Shown here: in pieces, positions 7,820 to 16,621 of the stretch
Layout of the letters: the number at the start of each line of letters is the position of its first letter
How positions within the stretch are numbered: the stretch's first letter is position 1
Assembly (NCBI RefSeq): GCF_963675905.1
Contig: NZ_OY780936.1
Coordinates: 1,559,946-1,623,945 of the forward strand
Direction of reading: 5' to 3'
DNA length: 64,000 nucleotides
From: an uncultured Bacteroides sp.
GTDB taxonomy: Bacteria; Bacteroidota; Bacteroidia; Bacteroidales; Bacteroidaceae
The notes under the pieces: model-generated
The model's database searches: none
What the model was told of the DNA's origin: nothing
The model's input: the letters and a program-made list of their open reading frames with translations, nothing else
Made by a program: the position numbers and the translations under genes

Positions 7820-8428
7820 ATGCTAATCAAAGTATGTGGCATGAAGGATGCCGGGAATATAACTAAGGTAGAAAGTCTGGGTGTAGATATGATCGGACTC
7901 ATTTTCTATCCGGGCTCTTCCCGATATGTGGCCTGCCCTCCATCTTATCTTCCGGAAAAGGCAAAAAGAGTGGGCGTTTTCGTGAATGAAACAGAAGAGG
8001 TAGTATTAGCTTTAGCTAACAAATTTTCATTAAACTTTATACAACTCCACGGAACAGAATCACCTGATTATTGTGTATCTTTGCGGAACAAAGGATTGAA
8101 TCTGATAAAAGTCTTTTCTGTTGCCACTCCGGAAGATCTGAAAGCAACTGAGAAATATGAAGGACTTTGCAGCTATTTTCTCTTCGACACGAAATGTGAG
8201 GGACACGGCGGCTCCGGTAAACTATTCGACTGGTCGGTACTCTCCCATTATCACGGACAGACTCCTTTTCTGCTAAGCGGAGGCATCTCTCCCCAGAGTA
8301 TAGAAGCCGTGAAGACTTTTAAGCATGAACGCTTTACCGGAATAGACCTTAACAGCTGTTTCGAAACTTCTCCCGGAATAAAAGATGTAGAAAAGCTTAG
8401 CAGATTTATCAAAGAATTAAGAAAGTAG
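7820..8428 (+). CDS. trpF: Phosphoribosylanthranilate isomerase
   Basis: This small (beta/alpha)8 enzyme performs the Amadori rearrangement of phosphoribosylanthranilate, the step before TrpC. IKVCGM at the N-terminus carries the catalytic Cys (residue 6), and the general-acid Asp is in LFDTKCEGHGGSGKLFDW. The C-terminal phosphate site reads LLSGGIS and GIDLNSCFE. Length is 202. It sits between trpC and trpA, and the 27-base gap to trpA is AT-rich with no promoter box. Confidence 0.95.
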   Translation: MLIKVCGMKDAGNITKVESLGVDMIGLIFYPGSSRYVACPPSYLPEKAKRVGVFVNETEEVVLALANKFSLNFIQLHGTESPDYCVSLRNKGLNLIKVFSVATPEDLKATEKYEGLCSYFLFDTKCEGHGGSGKLFDWSVLSHYHGQTPFLLSGGISPQSIEAVKTFKHERFTGIDLNSCFETSPGIKDVEKLSRFIKELRK

Positions 8429-8455
8429 AACAAGCATAAAAAAAAATAATAAACT

Positions 8456-9229
8456 ATGAATAGAATTAATCAGTTACTGTACAGTAACACAAAAGGTATC
8501 CTTTCTGTTTATTTCACTGCCGGATATCCTAACCTCGACGACACAGTCACAATTATCCGTGAACTGGAAAAAAAGGGAGTTCAGATGATTGAAATCGGAA
8601 TCCCTTTCAGCGATCCTATGGCCGACGGTCCGGTTATTCAGAACGCATCAACACAGGCTTTAAGTAATGGTATGACTCTAAAACTTCTTTTCGAGCAGAT
8701 AAGAGACATTCGTCACCATGTTAAAATTCCACTTATCCTGATGGGCTACCTAAACCCAATCATGCAATATGGTTTCGAAAGCTTCTGCCGCAAATGTGTG
8801 GAGTGTGGCGTTGACGGAATGATTATTCCCGATCTTCCTTTCAAGGATTACCAGGAAAAATATCAGATCATAGCCGAACGCTACAACCTGAAAATAATTA
8901 TGCTGATTACTCCCGAAACCAGTGAAGAACGTATTCGAATGATCGACGAACATACAGATGGTTTCATCTACATGGTATCTTCTGCTGCCACAACCGGTGC
9001 TCAGAACGAGTTCGATGCGGAAAAGAAAAACTACTTTAAGCGAATAGAAGCAATGAAGCTCAACAATCCTCGCCTTATTGGATTTGGTATCTCAAACAAG
9101 GCTACCTTCAAGGCTGCCTGCGAGCATGCTTCGGGAGCTATCATCGGAAGCAAATTTGTAACCTTGCTAGGCGAAGAAGAAACAATTCCTGCAGCAGTCG
9201 ACAAACTTATTGCTCAACTGAGAGATTAA
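8456..9229 (+). CDS. trpA: Tryptophan synthase alpha chain
   Basis: It cleaves indole-3-glycerol phosphate to indole, which is tunnelled to TrpB. The catalytic Glu lies in MIEIGIPFSDPMADGPVIQ (about residues 44-62), the second acid in DGMIIPDLPF, and the phosphate site in GFGISNKATF and AIIGSKFV. Length 257 is normal. It is the last trp gene and is followed 36 bases later by a strong compound hairpin, so it closes the operon. Confidence 0.96.
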   Translation: MNRINQLLYSNTKGILSVYFTAGYPNLDDTVTIIRELEKKGVQMIEIGIPFSDPMADGPVIQNASTQALSNGMTLKLLFEQIRDIRHHVKIPLILMGYLNPIMQYGFESFCRKCVECGVDGMIIPDLPFKDYQEKYQIIAERYNLKIIMLITPETSEERIRMIDEHTDGFIYMVSSAATTGAQNEFDAEKKNYFKRIEAMKLNNPRLIGFGISNKATFKAACEHASGAIIGSKFVTLLGEEETIPAAVDKLIAQLRD

Positions 9230-9265
9230 CAACTCATATTGTTACTCTGAAAAAAGAGAAAAATT

Positions 9266-9336
9266 AACGCAGATTACCCTGTTTTTAGAACAAACTAAAC
9301 ATGTTGGATTCTAAGGACAGTGTAATCTGCGTTTTT
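9266..9336 (+). terminator. Compound terminator at the end of the trp operon
   Basis: AACGCAGATTAC (9266-9277) pairs perfectly with GTAATCTGCGTT (9322-9333) and leads into a T run. The 44-base interior adds two more stems: CTGT with ACAG, and TAGAA with TTCTA. Together they give a long bulged hairpin, so this is probably the operon terminator, perhaps with an added mRNA-stabilising role. Confidence 0.75.
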
Positions 9337-9361
9337 TAATGAATAATGTTGAAAGAATCAC

Positions 9362-9369
9362 TATCTTTG
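9362..9369 (+). promoter_or_regulatory. -7 box upstream of the asparaginase gene
   Basis: TATCTTTG matches TAnnTTTG and lies 24 bases before the ATG at 9394, directly behind the trp terminator. No good TTTG is found 19-21 bases upstream, so only the -7 part is supported. Confidence 0.45.
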
Positions 9370-9393
9370 CCCCGTAATTAACAACACAACTTT

Positions 9394-10431
9394 ATGATCA
9401 CTAAATATCCTTCCGTATTGTTAATCTACACCGGTGGAACCATTGGTATGATTCAGAACTCGGAAACCGGTGCGTTAGAGAATTTCAACTTCAACCACCT
9501 GATGAAGCATGTTCCCGAACTTAAAAGATTCAACTACCGTATATCTTCCTATCAGTTCGATCCACCAATTGATTCATCCGACATGGAGCCGCAAGCCTGG
9601 GCTAAGCTGGTTAAAATCATCAATTACAACTACGATAATTTCGACGGTTTTGTTATTCTCCATGGTACAGATACCATGGCCTACACAGCCTCTGCTCTCA
9701 GTTTTATGCTCGAGAATCTAAGTAAGCCGGTCATTCTTACAGGTTCACAGCTCCCTATCGGAGTACTTCGTACAGATGGAAAAGAAAATCTGATAACCGC
9801 CATAGAAATTGCAGCTGCAAAGATTGACGGAAAAGCGATAGTACCCGAAGTGTGTATCTTCTTCGAGAACCACCTGATGCGAGGAAACCGCACCACAAAA
9901 ATAAATGCCGAAAACTTTAACGCATTTCGCTCATTCAACTATCCGCCTTTAGCACGTGTAGGAATTCACATCAAATATGAGCCATCACGAATACTCAGAC
10001 CAGATGACAGCAAACCATTAAAACCACATTTCCTATTTGATTCAAATGTAGTTATTCTCACATTATTTCCGGGAATACAGGAAAGCATTGTATCATCTAT
10101 TCTACATGCTCCGGGACTAAAAGCTGTTGTGCTGAAAACCTTCGGATCTGGTAATGCACCTCAAAAAGAGTGGCTTATCCGGGAGTTGTCAGATGCTACA
10201 AGTCGTGGTATCATTATTGTAAACATCACCCAATGTTCTTCGGGAGCAGTGGAAATGGAACGTTATGGAACAGGACTTCAGTTATTGCAAACAGGCGTAA
10301 TCAGTGGATACGACAGTACGGTAGAAAGTGCAGTAACCAAATTAATGTTCCTGGTTGGCCATAGATATAGCAGCAAAGAAATCCGCTATTTCATGACCAC
10401 CTCTATTGCCGGTGAAATAAGCAGAGAGTAA
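9394..10431 (+). CDS. ansA: Type I L-asparaginase
   Basis: This amidohydrolase converts L-asparagine to aspartate and ammonia. The first catalytic Thr is in YTGGTIGM (residues 12-19) and the second in the HGTDTMAYTASAL segment (residues 90-102), where the Thr-Asp pair is conserved. No signal peptide is present, so it is the cytoplasmic type I enzyme. Length 345 agrees with the AnsA form, which is often a little longer than the type II enzyme. It has its own -7 box and is followed by a convergent small membrane protein gene. Confidence 0.93.
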   Translation: MITKYPSVLLIYTGGTIGMIQNSETGALENFNFNHLMKHVPELKRFNYRISSYQFDPPIDSSDMEPQAWAKLVKIINYNYDNFDGFVILHGTDTMAYTASALSFMLENLSKPVILTGSQLPIGVLRTDGKENLITAIEIAAAKIDGKAIVPEVCIFFENHLMRGNRTTKINAENFNAFRSFNYPPLARVGIHIKYEPSRILRPDDSKPLKPHFLFDSNVVILTLFPGIQESIVSSILHAPGLKAVVLKTFGSGNAPQKEWLIRELSDATSRGIIIVNITQCSSGAVEMERYGTGLQLLQTGVISGYDSTVESAVTKLMFLVGHRYSSKEIRYFMTTSIAGEISRE

Positions 10432-10439
10432 CAAATAAA

Positions 10440-10661
10440 CTATTCGTCCAGATCTCTGAACTTCACTTCATCTCTCAGCCAATAAGACAGGCAGCTTCCT
10501 AACCATAATCCAAATAGGAAGAAAAATACTGTAAAGCAAACACTGCTCACCTTTATATCTATCAGATACAAAGCAAGTATCAGTGCAACGTACCCCCAGA
10601 AAAGCCAGGTTATAATTGCACGCCAATTGTGGTATAGAGTATATAATATCTTGTTTATCAT
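10440..10661 (-). CDS. Small membrane protein, hypothetical
   Basis: A 73-residue protein with two predicted membrane helices, roughly residues 17-34 (TWLFWGYVALILALYLI) and 40-62 (SVCFTVFFFLFGLWLGSCLSYWL), and a charged C-terminal tail (RDEVKFRDLDE). No family was recognised. It is convergent with ansA, only eight bases apart. Small size lowers certainty, but the two clean hydrophobic segments and charged ends look like a real inner-membrane protein. Confidence 0.6.
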   Translation of the reverse strand: MINKILYTLYHNWRAIITWLFWGYVALILALYLIDIKVSSVCFTVFFFLFGLWLGSCLSYWLRDEVKFRDLDE

Positions 10662-10863
10662 AAAACTTTTCAGAAAATCAATATTGTTTAGTTCAATCGT
10701 GAATGATGCAAATTTAAATAAATAAATTGAAATGCAGTCATCCTTGGCAATATTATGCCATACCCTTCTTCTGCAATCATCTTATTAAAAATCTAATTCT
10801 GGTATTTTTGCTCTTTTATGAAAAATAAAGCTATTCTGCTATCCATATATTACAAATATAGTA

Positions 10864-10871
10864 TATATTTG
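10864..10871 (+). promoter_or_regulatory. -7 box of the GltD-like gene
   Basis: TATATTTG fits TAnnTTTG. A matching -33 TTTG is not obvious 19-21 bases upstream, which suggests an activated promoter or poor -33. The start site would fall near 10878, at the first base of the inverted repeat, leaving a leader of about 90 bases. Confidence 0.5.
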
Positions 10872-10877
10872 CACGGT

Positions 10878-10901
10878 TTTTGCAAAGTATAGTTTGCAAA
10901 A
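10878..10901. promoter_or_regulatory. Perfect 9-bp inverted repeat at the likely start site
   Basis: TTTTGCAAA (10878-10886) and TTTGCAAAA (10893-10901) are exact reverse complements separated by six bases. Position right behind the -7 box makes it a candidate operator for a dimeric regulator. It could also form a short hairpin at the transcript's 5' end. Confidence 0.55.
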
Positions 10902-10966
10902 CTATATCAAATTAGCAAACTAAGACAATAAACTAAGGAAAAAAGATTAAGGTACAACAAAAGCCT

Positions 10967-12280
10967 ATGGAGTCAAAAGATTTAAAATTCGAGGAAGTCA
11001 ACGAAGGTTTCAGTATTAAGGAAGCGGTTGACGAGGCAAAAAGATGCTTAAACTGCAAAAATCCTCTTTGCGTACAAGGATGCCCCATTGAGCACAACAT
11101 CCCCGGGTGGATTCATCAGTTGTCTATGGGAAACATGGGCGGCGCAATGAGCATTATCAATGAAAAAAGTAACTTACCTGCTGTCTGCGGACGTGTTTGT
11201 CCTCACGAAAGACAGTGTGAAGGACATTGCATATTAAATAAAAAACAGAATCCTATACGAGTTGGTAAACTAGAGCGGTTTATTGCCGACTTTGACAGCG
11301 ACATGAAACTTATCCGCGAAAAGTTACCTCAGAAAAATCGTGGTAAAGTAGCCATTATTGGTTCCGGTCCTGCCGGACTAACCGTAGCCGGAGATTTAGC
11401 TCGCGATGGATTCAATGTAGTAATCTACGAAAGCGAACCCGAACTGGGCGGTGTGTTAATGTATGGTATTCCGGAATATCGCTTACCTAAAGAAGTTGTA
11501 AGAAGAGAAATCCGCAAAATAGAAGGACTTGGAGTTACCTATATACCAAACTTTATAGTTGGACAAAACACTACAGTCGATGAAATGTTCGATCAAAAGA
11601 ATTTTGATGCAATATTCATAGGAACAGGAACTGCAAAACCAAAGACAATGAATATCCCCGGCTGTAATCTAAAAGGAGTTGTCCAGTCTTCATATTTCCT
11701 TAGAATTGTCAGCTTATGCAACAGCGACAGCATCGACAAGAGTGAAGTACCTGTAAAGGAAGGAGATGTTGTAGGTGTAGTCGGTTGCGGAAACGTAGCA
11801 ATGGACGCAGCCAGAACAGCACTTCGTATGGGAGCTAAAGAAGTCTACGTTATTTATTACAGAGACTTGGAAAACATGACGGCACTGAAAACAGAATATA
11901 ACGAAGCACTGGAAGAAGGAGTACAATTCTTATGGAATACAGATACTCAGGAATTCCTTGGTGAGCGAGGTCGTTTAAAAGCTATCAAAGCCATGACCAG
12001 TGAAGGAGAAAAAATAATCCCAATGGATAAAATTCTGTTGGCCATCGGTTCACAACCGGCAAACCGTATTGTATCAACCACATCAGGAATCAATGTCGAC
12101 GAAAGAGGATATGTAATTACCAAAGACCGTCCTTATGGTATGACCACCCGTAAAGGAGTCTTTGCCGGCGGAGATGTAGTAAACACTCCTCAGACAGTAG
12201 TACTTGCCATGCGAGATGCAAAAAAAGTAGCAGCAGGTATTGCTCAGTTTGTTGATGCTAAAAAATTACTCGAAGAATAA
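10967..12280 (+). CDS. gltD: NAD(P)-dependent oxidoreductase, glutamate synthase small-subunit type
   Basis: This 437-residue flavoprotein matches the GltD/NfnL type: it moves electrons between NAD(P)H and iron-sulfur clusters. The N-terminal ferredoxin-like part carries Cys-rich motifs RCLNCKNPLCVQGCP (about residues 27-41) and CGRVCPHERQCEGHC. The FAD fold starts at IIGSGPAG (about residue 130) and the NAD(P) fold at GVVGCGNVAMDAA (about 271). No large subunit (gltB) is adjacent, so it may be the single-subunit glutamate synthase-like form, or pair with a distant partner. The family is firm, the exact reaction is not. Confidence 0.85.
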   Translation: MESKDLKFEEVNEGFSIKEAVDEAKRCLNCKNPLCVQGCPIEHNIPGWIHQLSMGNMGGAMSIINEKSNLPAVCGRVCPHERQCEGHCILNKKQNPIRVGKLERFIADFDSDMKLIREKLPQKNRGKVAIIGSGPAGLTVAGDLARDGFNVVIYESEPELGGVLMYGIPEYRLPKEVVRREIRKIEGLGVTYIPNFIVGQNTTVDEMFDQKNFDAIFIGTGTAKPKTMNIPGCNLKGVVQSSYFLRIVSLCNSDSIDKSEVPVKEGDVVGVVGCGNVAMDAARTALRMGAKEVYVIYYRDLENMTALKTEYNEALEEGVQFLWNTDTQEFLGERGRLKAIKAMTSEGEKIIPMDKILLAIGSQPANRIVSTTSGINVDERGYVITKDRPYGMTTRKGVFAGGDVVNTPQTVVLAMRDAKKVAAGIAQFVDAKKLLEE

Positions 12281-12306
12281 TATCTTTCTTTAATCATGAA
12301 TAAAAA

Positions 12307-12350
12307 ATAAAGAGGTAGTTTCACAACATTGAACTACCTCTTTATACTTT
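12307..12350. terminator. Bidirectional terminator between gltD-like gene and ndh
   Basis: ATAAAGAGGTAGTT (12307-12320) pairs perfectly with AACTACCTCTTTAT (12332-12345) around an 11-base loop, with T-rich sequence on both outer sides. It lies between two convergent genes and would serve both. Confidence 0.8.
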
Positions 12351-12400
12351 TAAGTCACAAAACAATCAAACGATTATTCTGAATTTATCTGATATACTAA

Positions 12401-13699
12401 TTAATTTACTCCCTTTGGCCTCTTTACTCTTTTAGCAGCCATAATCAAACGGATAGACTTATCATAAGTAAGATAACCCCATACCCAGTTAACCAAAACC
12501 ATCACTTTATTTCTTATTCCCAGAATAGAACGCAAGTGAATAACCAGCCAGATAATCCAGGCAAACCAACCATGCATTTTCAATTGATTAAAATCGGCCA
12601 CAGCTTTATTTCTACCCACAGTAGCCAATGAACCAAGATTACGGTAATGGAAAGGCTTTAATTTCTTACCCTTTTCCATATTCTTCAAGTTTGAAGCAAG
12701 TAAGTCGCCTTGCTGTATAGCTACCTGAGCCAATTGTGGATGCCCGTTAGGATAATCTTTCTCAGCTGTCATTATACTAACATCACCAATAGCAAACACA
12801 TTATCCAGACCAATAACCTTATTATGTTCATCCACCTTAATTCGTCTTCCTCTTCCAAGTAGCTCCGGACCAATATTATCAAAAGAAGTACCTGTTACAC
12901 CACTCACCCAGATAAAATTACGAGTAGGAATGTCCATTCCATTATCAAGAATAACCTTGCCCTCTCTATAATCCTGCACCAAAGTGTTCAGCATCACATT
13001 CACCCCCATTCCTCTTAAGAACTTTTCCGCATTAGCCGAAGCCTGAGGAGACATAGCACTAAGCAATTTAGGAGAAGCCTCAATCAGGTAAATATTCACC
13101 TTGTGAACCTCCATCTCAGGATAATCTTTAGGAATCACAAATCGTTTCATTTCCGAAAGAGCACCGGAAACCTCAACACCGGTAGCACCTCCACCCACAA
13201 TTACAATATTCTGCAAAGCCTGTCTTTCTTTAAGATCGGCAGTAGTAAGAGATCTCTCCAGATTGGCCAGTAAGATGTTACGCATACTCATAGCCTCTTC
13301 TACAGTTTTCATCGGCAATGCCACATCCTCAATATTCTGATTTCCAAAGTAATTAGTTTCTGTTCCCGAAGCAATCACCAGATAGTCATATTTCAGCTTA
13401 CCAATAGAAGTCTCTATCAGATTATCTTTGGCATTAACACCGGTTACATCTGCCCAACGGAAATAAAAGTCTTTTCTTTTCTGGAAAATCTTACGGAAAG
13501 GGAAAGCAATGGAACTTGGTTCCAATCCGGCCGAAGCCACTTCATAGATCATAGGAAGAAACTGGTGATAATTGTTTCTATCGACCAACACTACCTGAAA
13601 TCCACTATTACATAACTTATTTGCAAGTTTCAGACCACCAAATCCACCACCTACAACTACAACACGTTTTTTACCTACACTCGGTACATTAAAATCCAT
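12401..13699 (-). CDS. ndh: Type II NADH dehydrogenase-like FAD oxidoreductase
   Basis: A 432-residue single-subunit NADH:quinone oxidoreductase of the NDH-2 family, which passes electrons from NADH through FAD to the quinone pool without pumping ions. The FAD motif VVVVGGGFGGLKLANKL begins at about residue 13, the NADH-binding motif IVIVGGGATGVEVSGAL at about 165, and the second FAD region FAIGDV at about 305. The C-terminal part contains a hydrophobic or amphipathic stretch (HGWFAWIIWLVIHLRSI) suited to membrane attachment. It has its own consensus promoter. Confidence 0.9.
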   Translation of the reverse strand: MDFNVPSVGKKRVVVVGGGFGGLKLANKLCNSGFQVVLVDRNNYHQFLPMIYEVASAGLEPSSIAFPFRKIFQKRKDFYFRWADVTGVNAKDNLIETSIGKLKYDYLVIASGTETNYFGNQNIEDVALPMKTVEEAMSMRNILLANLERSLTTADLKERQALQNIVIVGGGATGVEVSGALSEMKRFVIPKDYPEMEVHKVNIYLIEASPKLLSAMSPQASANAEKFLRGMGVNVMLNTLVQDYREGKVILDNGMDIPTRNFIWVSGVTGTSFDNIGPELLGRGRRIKVDEHNKVIGLDNVFAIGDVSIMTAEKDYPNGHPQLAQVAIQQGDLLASNLKNMEKGKKLKPFHYRNLGSLATVGRNKAVADFNQLKMHGWFAWIIWLVIHLRSILGIRNKVMVLVNWVWGYLTYDKSIRLIMAAKRVKRPKGVN

Positions 13700-13786
13700 A
13701 ACTGTTACCTATTATTATGTTAATCCTATTAAAAACAAATTATCCCCCAATATAGTTTTTAACCGATCTCTGTAACGTATCGGGTG

Positions 13787-13818
13787 CAAAATTAATCGAA
13801 AAATATTTGAAAAGCAAA
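13787..13818 (-). promoter_or_regulatory. ndh promoter
   Basis: On the minus strand TTTG (13815-13818), a 20-base spacer and TAATTTTG (13787-13794) match the Bacteroidetes consensus. The predicted start is near 13780, about 80 bases before the ATG. Confidence 0.7.
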
Positions 13819-14066
13819 TAAATCAAAAAAATGTTAATGCTATTTATTCATTTATCTCATAAAACAGCAGAATAAGGCTACAATCTGTAAGCAGACATTC
13901 ATCTAAAAAATTCAAAACCAATATTTTTGGCTAAAAAAACTTTCATAGCAATATTTATTAATGAACCTACAGTCACAAATAAACCATTTACAGGTAGTTA
14001 AAATAAGACTATTGCTATTTTAAATATTTAATTAATGTTAATTACATATTTAATAATTTAGACTAT

Positions 14067-14099
14067 TTAGTAAAAATAGATTTAAAATACATATATTTG
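14067..14099 (+). promoter_or_regulatory. Probable promoter of the first LruC lipoprotein gene
   Basis: TATATTTG (14092-14099) is a perfect -7 box. TTAG at 14067-14070, 21 bases upstream, is a two-mismatch -33. Transcription would begin near 14106. Confidence 0.5.
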
Positions 14100-14184
14100 C
14101 ATGAATTTAGAATAAATATAATTATATAGTTTTTACTAGAGAGTAATAAAAGAGTGTTCAATAGATTATTGGAATATGTATAAT

Positions 14185-16452
14185 ATGAAAACGACGACAA
14201 AAAAAATGATGGCATTAGCAGCCATCACATCAGCCGTATTACTGACGGGCTGTCAAAAAGATCTCTATGATCCGAATTATGTAGATTCAAAGGATGCACC
14301 CATTTCCGGGATTCCCTCAGACTTTAACTGGTCTACTATTTCATCGGTTAACCTTACGGTTAATGTGGATGATCAATATTTAGGTCAATACAATTACGTG
14401 GTTGAAGTTTTTGACCAGAACCCTATTATAGATAATAATGCTAAGTTATTAACAAAAGGTTTAGCCAAGCAAGGACAGGCATTTGTTACAACATTCACAA
14501 TACCACAAGCTCTTAAAACGGTATATATTCGCCAAACTGCTCCTAATGGATTGAAGATCGTCAGATCTTATGATTTATCTGGTAGTACTTTAGTTTGTGA
14601 TTTCAGAGCAACAGCCACAAAAAGTGTTGCTACTAAAAGCGTAGCTATAAAAAGTTCAATTGCAGGTACTACTTTCACAACTCCTTCTGATGCTATTGAA
14701 ATTAATTCTTCTACTGCCAATCCTTATACTTTAACATCGGGTAACTCTTATGTTATTAAAAGTGGTCAAAAGTATACGGGATTCATCAGTAATTCTGGAA
14801 TAACAGGTGTCAAGCTCTATATTGAAGGAGAATACAACATTCAAATTACCAACGACAAAAAGCAAAAATGGGAAAAGGGGCTTGAAGTTATTATACAGAA
14901 TGGAGGAAAAATAACTTTTAATAATGCGACTACATTAAACTTAGTAGGTGATGCTAGTTTATGGATCATGCAAGGAGGTACATTTAATCCTACACAAACT
15001 GCAGGTGTAGATATTTACCAAAGTAATGATGGTTCTGTGAATAACCAAGGAACTATTAATGCAAGAAATATATCTTTGCCAAGCGGTTCTATATTAAACA
15101 ACACAGGAATAACAACTACTACAGGAACACTCACGGTGAATAATAGTTCTTGTATCATAAATAATGATGGAAAATTGACTATACAAAATTTAGATTGCGA
15201 TGCCGCTCCTACAATAAACAATAATTGCTATTTTAAAATAAACGGAGATGCAGATTTTGCCGGTGCTACATGCAATTTAGGAAGTAATTCATATTTAGGT
15301 GCAAAAACCATGAAATGTGGTACTGCAACAACATTCAATATGTCAGCATATTCAATATTAGAAGCTACAGAAAGCGCTTATTTTGGTTATCAAGATATAA
15401 TAACTTGCAACGAGTCCAATTATGCCGTGGCTAAATTTAAAAAAATCACAGCTGGATGGGGAGGCTTAAATATTAGCGGCAATGTAGAATTTGAATGTTC
15501 AGACTACCCTGATGCAAACAAATGTAAAATAACTTCTCCAGCCCAAGCCGTAGAATACGGTTCTCCTACCGTATCAATACCTGCAGATCCAAATGGTTGT
15601 ACCGGCCCGGGAAGTACTCCTAAAATAGAAGATAAAACAGATACAACTTATCCACTTACTGTAAACCTAGGAACTACTTATACGTATGCAATGGAAGACT
15701 TATGGCCAGAATATGGAGATTATGACATGAATGACATTGTTGTAGCTATAAAGCCTGAATATACTTTAAGCAGTGCTGAATATGTTCAGTCAATGAAATT
15801 CACAACAACTCTAAAAGCTATTGGTGCAAGTAAATCTTTAGCCGCAGCAATACAATTAGATTATGTTTCTGATGAAAATGTAGCAGATGTAACTTATTCG
15901 GTAAAATCAACGGATGGTTCTGTATTTACTGTTGGCAGCAACAAGACTGAATCATTTAATACAAGCGAAAATGCAAAAGCAGTTATACCATTATTCGATA
16001 ACGCCCACCAGTTTTTAGGAAGTGCAGGCTTAACAAATACTGTAAAAAGTGGCACTACTGCACCTGAGAAATCTGTTACTGTAACAGTCACATTTATTAC
16101 GAACAAAGTCAAGCCTGCTGACATTAGTAATATAGCAACAGCTTTAAACTTCTTTATTGTTACTGATAAGCAAAAAACAAATAGAACCGAAGTTCATCTT
16201 CGAGGCTTTAATGCTACAAGCCATGCTAATACAAGCTTATTTGGTACAGGTGTAGACAATTCAAAAACAGGGCTTTCATATGAGAGCAATGGCAATTTAG
16301 TTTGGGGAATGGTAATTCCTGTTAATTTTAAATATCCATTAGAAAGCACAAGTATACTAACTGCATATCCAGAATTCAAGCCATGGGCTCAATCTGGAGG
16401 AAAAGAGAATCAAACCTGGTACGATACTCCTAAGACTGGAACTACATTCTAA
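14185..16452 (+). CDS. LruC-domain lipoprotein, first paralogue
   Basis: A large (about 755 residues) exported lipoprotein. The N-terminus MKTTTKKMMALAAITSAVLL is followed by TGC, a lipobox with the lipidated Cys at residue 23. The middle is a low-complexity, Asn/Thr/Gly-rich beta-helix-like region with repeated NNxG and INN patterns. The C-terminal third has the LruC/DUF4842 signature EDLWPEYGDYDMNDIVV near residue 510. I prefer the ATG at 14185 over 14176, because it gives a normal signal peptide. Its role is unknown; position before an exopolysaccharide operon and tandem duplication with the next gene suggest a surface or matrix function, which is inference. Confidence 0.85.
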   Translation: MKTTTKKMMALAAITSAVLLTGCQKDLYDPNYVDSKDAPISGIPSDFNWSTISSVNLTVNVDDQYLGQYNYVVEVFDQNPIIDNNAKLLTKGLAKQGQAFVTTFTIPQALKTVYIRQTAPNGLKIVRSYDLSGSTLVCDFRATATKSVATKSVAIKSSIAGTTFTTPSDAIEINSSTANPYTLTSGNSYVIKSGQKYTGFISNSGITGVKLYIEGEYNIQITNDKKQKWEKGLEVIIQNGGKITFNNATTLNLVGDASLWIMQGGTFNPTQTAGVDIYQSNDGSVNNQGTINARNISLPSGSILNNTGITTTTGTLTVNNSSCIINNDGKLTIQNLDCDAAPTINNNCYFKINGDADFAGATCNLGSNSYLGAKTMKCGTATTFNMSAYSILEATESAYFGYQDIITCNESNYAVAKFKKITAGWGGLNISGNVEFECSDYPDANKCKITSPAQAVEYGSPTVSIPADPNGCTGPGSTPKIEDKTDTTYPLTVNLGTTYTYAMEDLWPEYGDYDMNDIVVAIKPEYTLSSAEYVQSMKFTTTLKAIGASKSLAAAIQLDYVSDENVADVTYSVKSTDGSVFTVGSNKTESFNTSENAKAVIPLFDNAHQFLGSAGLTNTVKSGTTAPEKSVTVTVTFITNKVKPADISNIATALNFFIVTDKQKTNRTEVHLRGFNATSHANTSLFGTGVDNSKTGLSYESNGNLVWGMVIPVNFKYPLESTSILTAYPEFKPWAQSGGKENQTWYDTPKTGTTF

Positions 16453-16466
16453 AATAATATTTATTT

Positions 16467-16506
16467 AAACTAAAAAAGGCAGAAATATTTCTGCCTTTTT
16501 TAGTTT
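16467..16506. terminator. Near-perfect palindromic terminator between the LruC genes
   Basis: A 19-bp stem centred on TA: AAAGGCAGAAA pairs with TTTCTGCCTTT, and the arms extend outward through CTAAA/TTTAG to 16467 and 16506. A run of T residues follows on the plus strand. The first lipoprotein gene therefore ends its own transcription unit. Confidence 0.85.
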
Positions 16507-16539
16507 AGCCCATTTCAATTAAAATAAATCTGCAAAAGA

Positions 16540-16570
16540 CTTGATAAATAAAACAATTATTATATTTTTG
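16540..16570 (+). promoter_or_regulatory. Promoter of the second LruC lipoprotein gene
   Basis: CTTG (16540-16543), a 19-base spacer and TATTTTTG (16563-16570) agree with the Bacteroidetes consensus at all but one base. The ATG at 16622 is about 45 bases past the expected start site. Confidence 0.55.
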
Positions 16571-16621
16571 TTTTCGGAAAAGCAATTAACATTTTTTAGT
16601 TTTCGCATTTAATTAATTCCT

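Larger units (their letters stand above)
10662..10966. other. Intergenic region holding the gltD-like gene promoter
   Basis: This 305-base AT-rich gap has no gene. Its 3' third carries a -7 box (10864-10871) and a perfect inverted repeat (10878-10901), both listed separately. The 5' side is the presumed promoter area of the divergent small membrane protein. Confidence 0.5.
13700..14184. other. Divergent intergenic region, ndh and LruC promoters
   Basis: This 485-base, very AT-rich gap lies between divergent genes. It contains the ndh promoter (13787-13818), the probable promoter of the first LruC lipoprotein (14067-14099) and a leader of about 80 bases. The middle (13850-14060) has no recognised site or gene. 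Confidence 0.5.
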
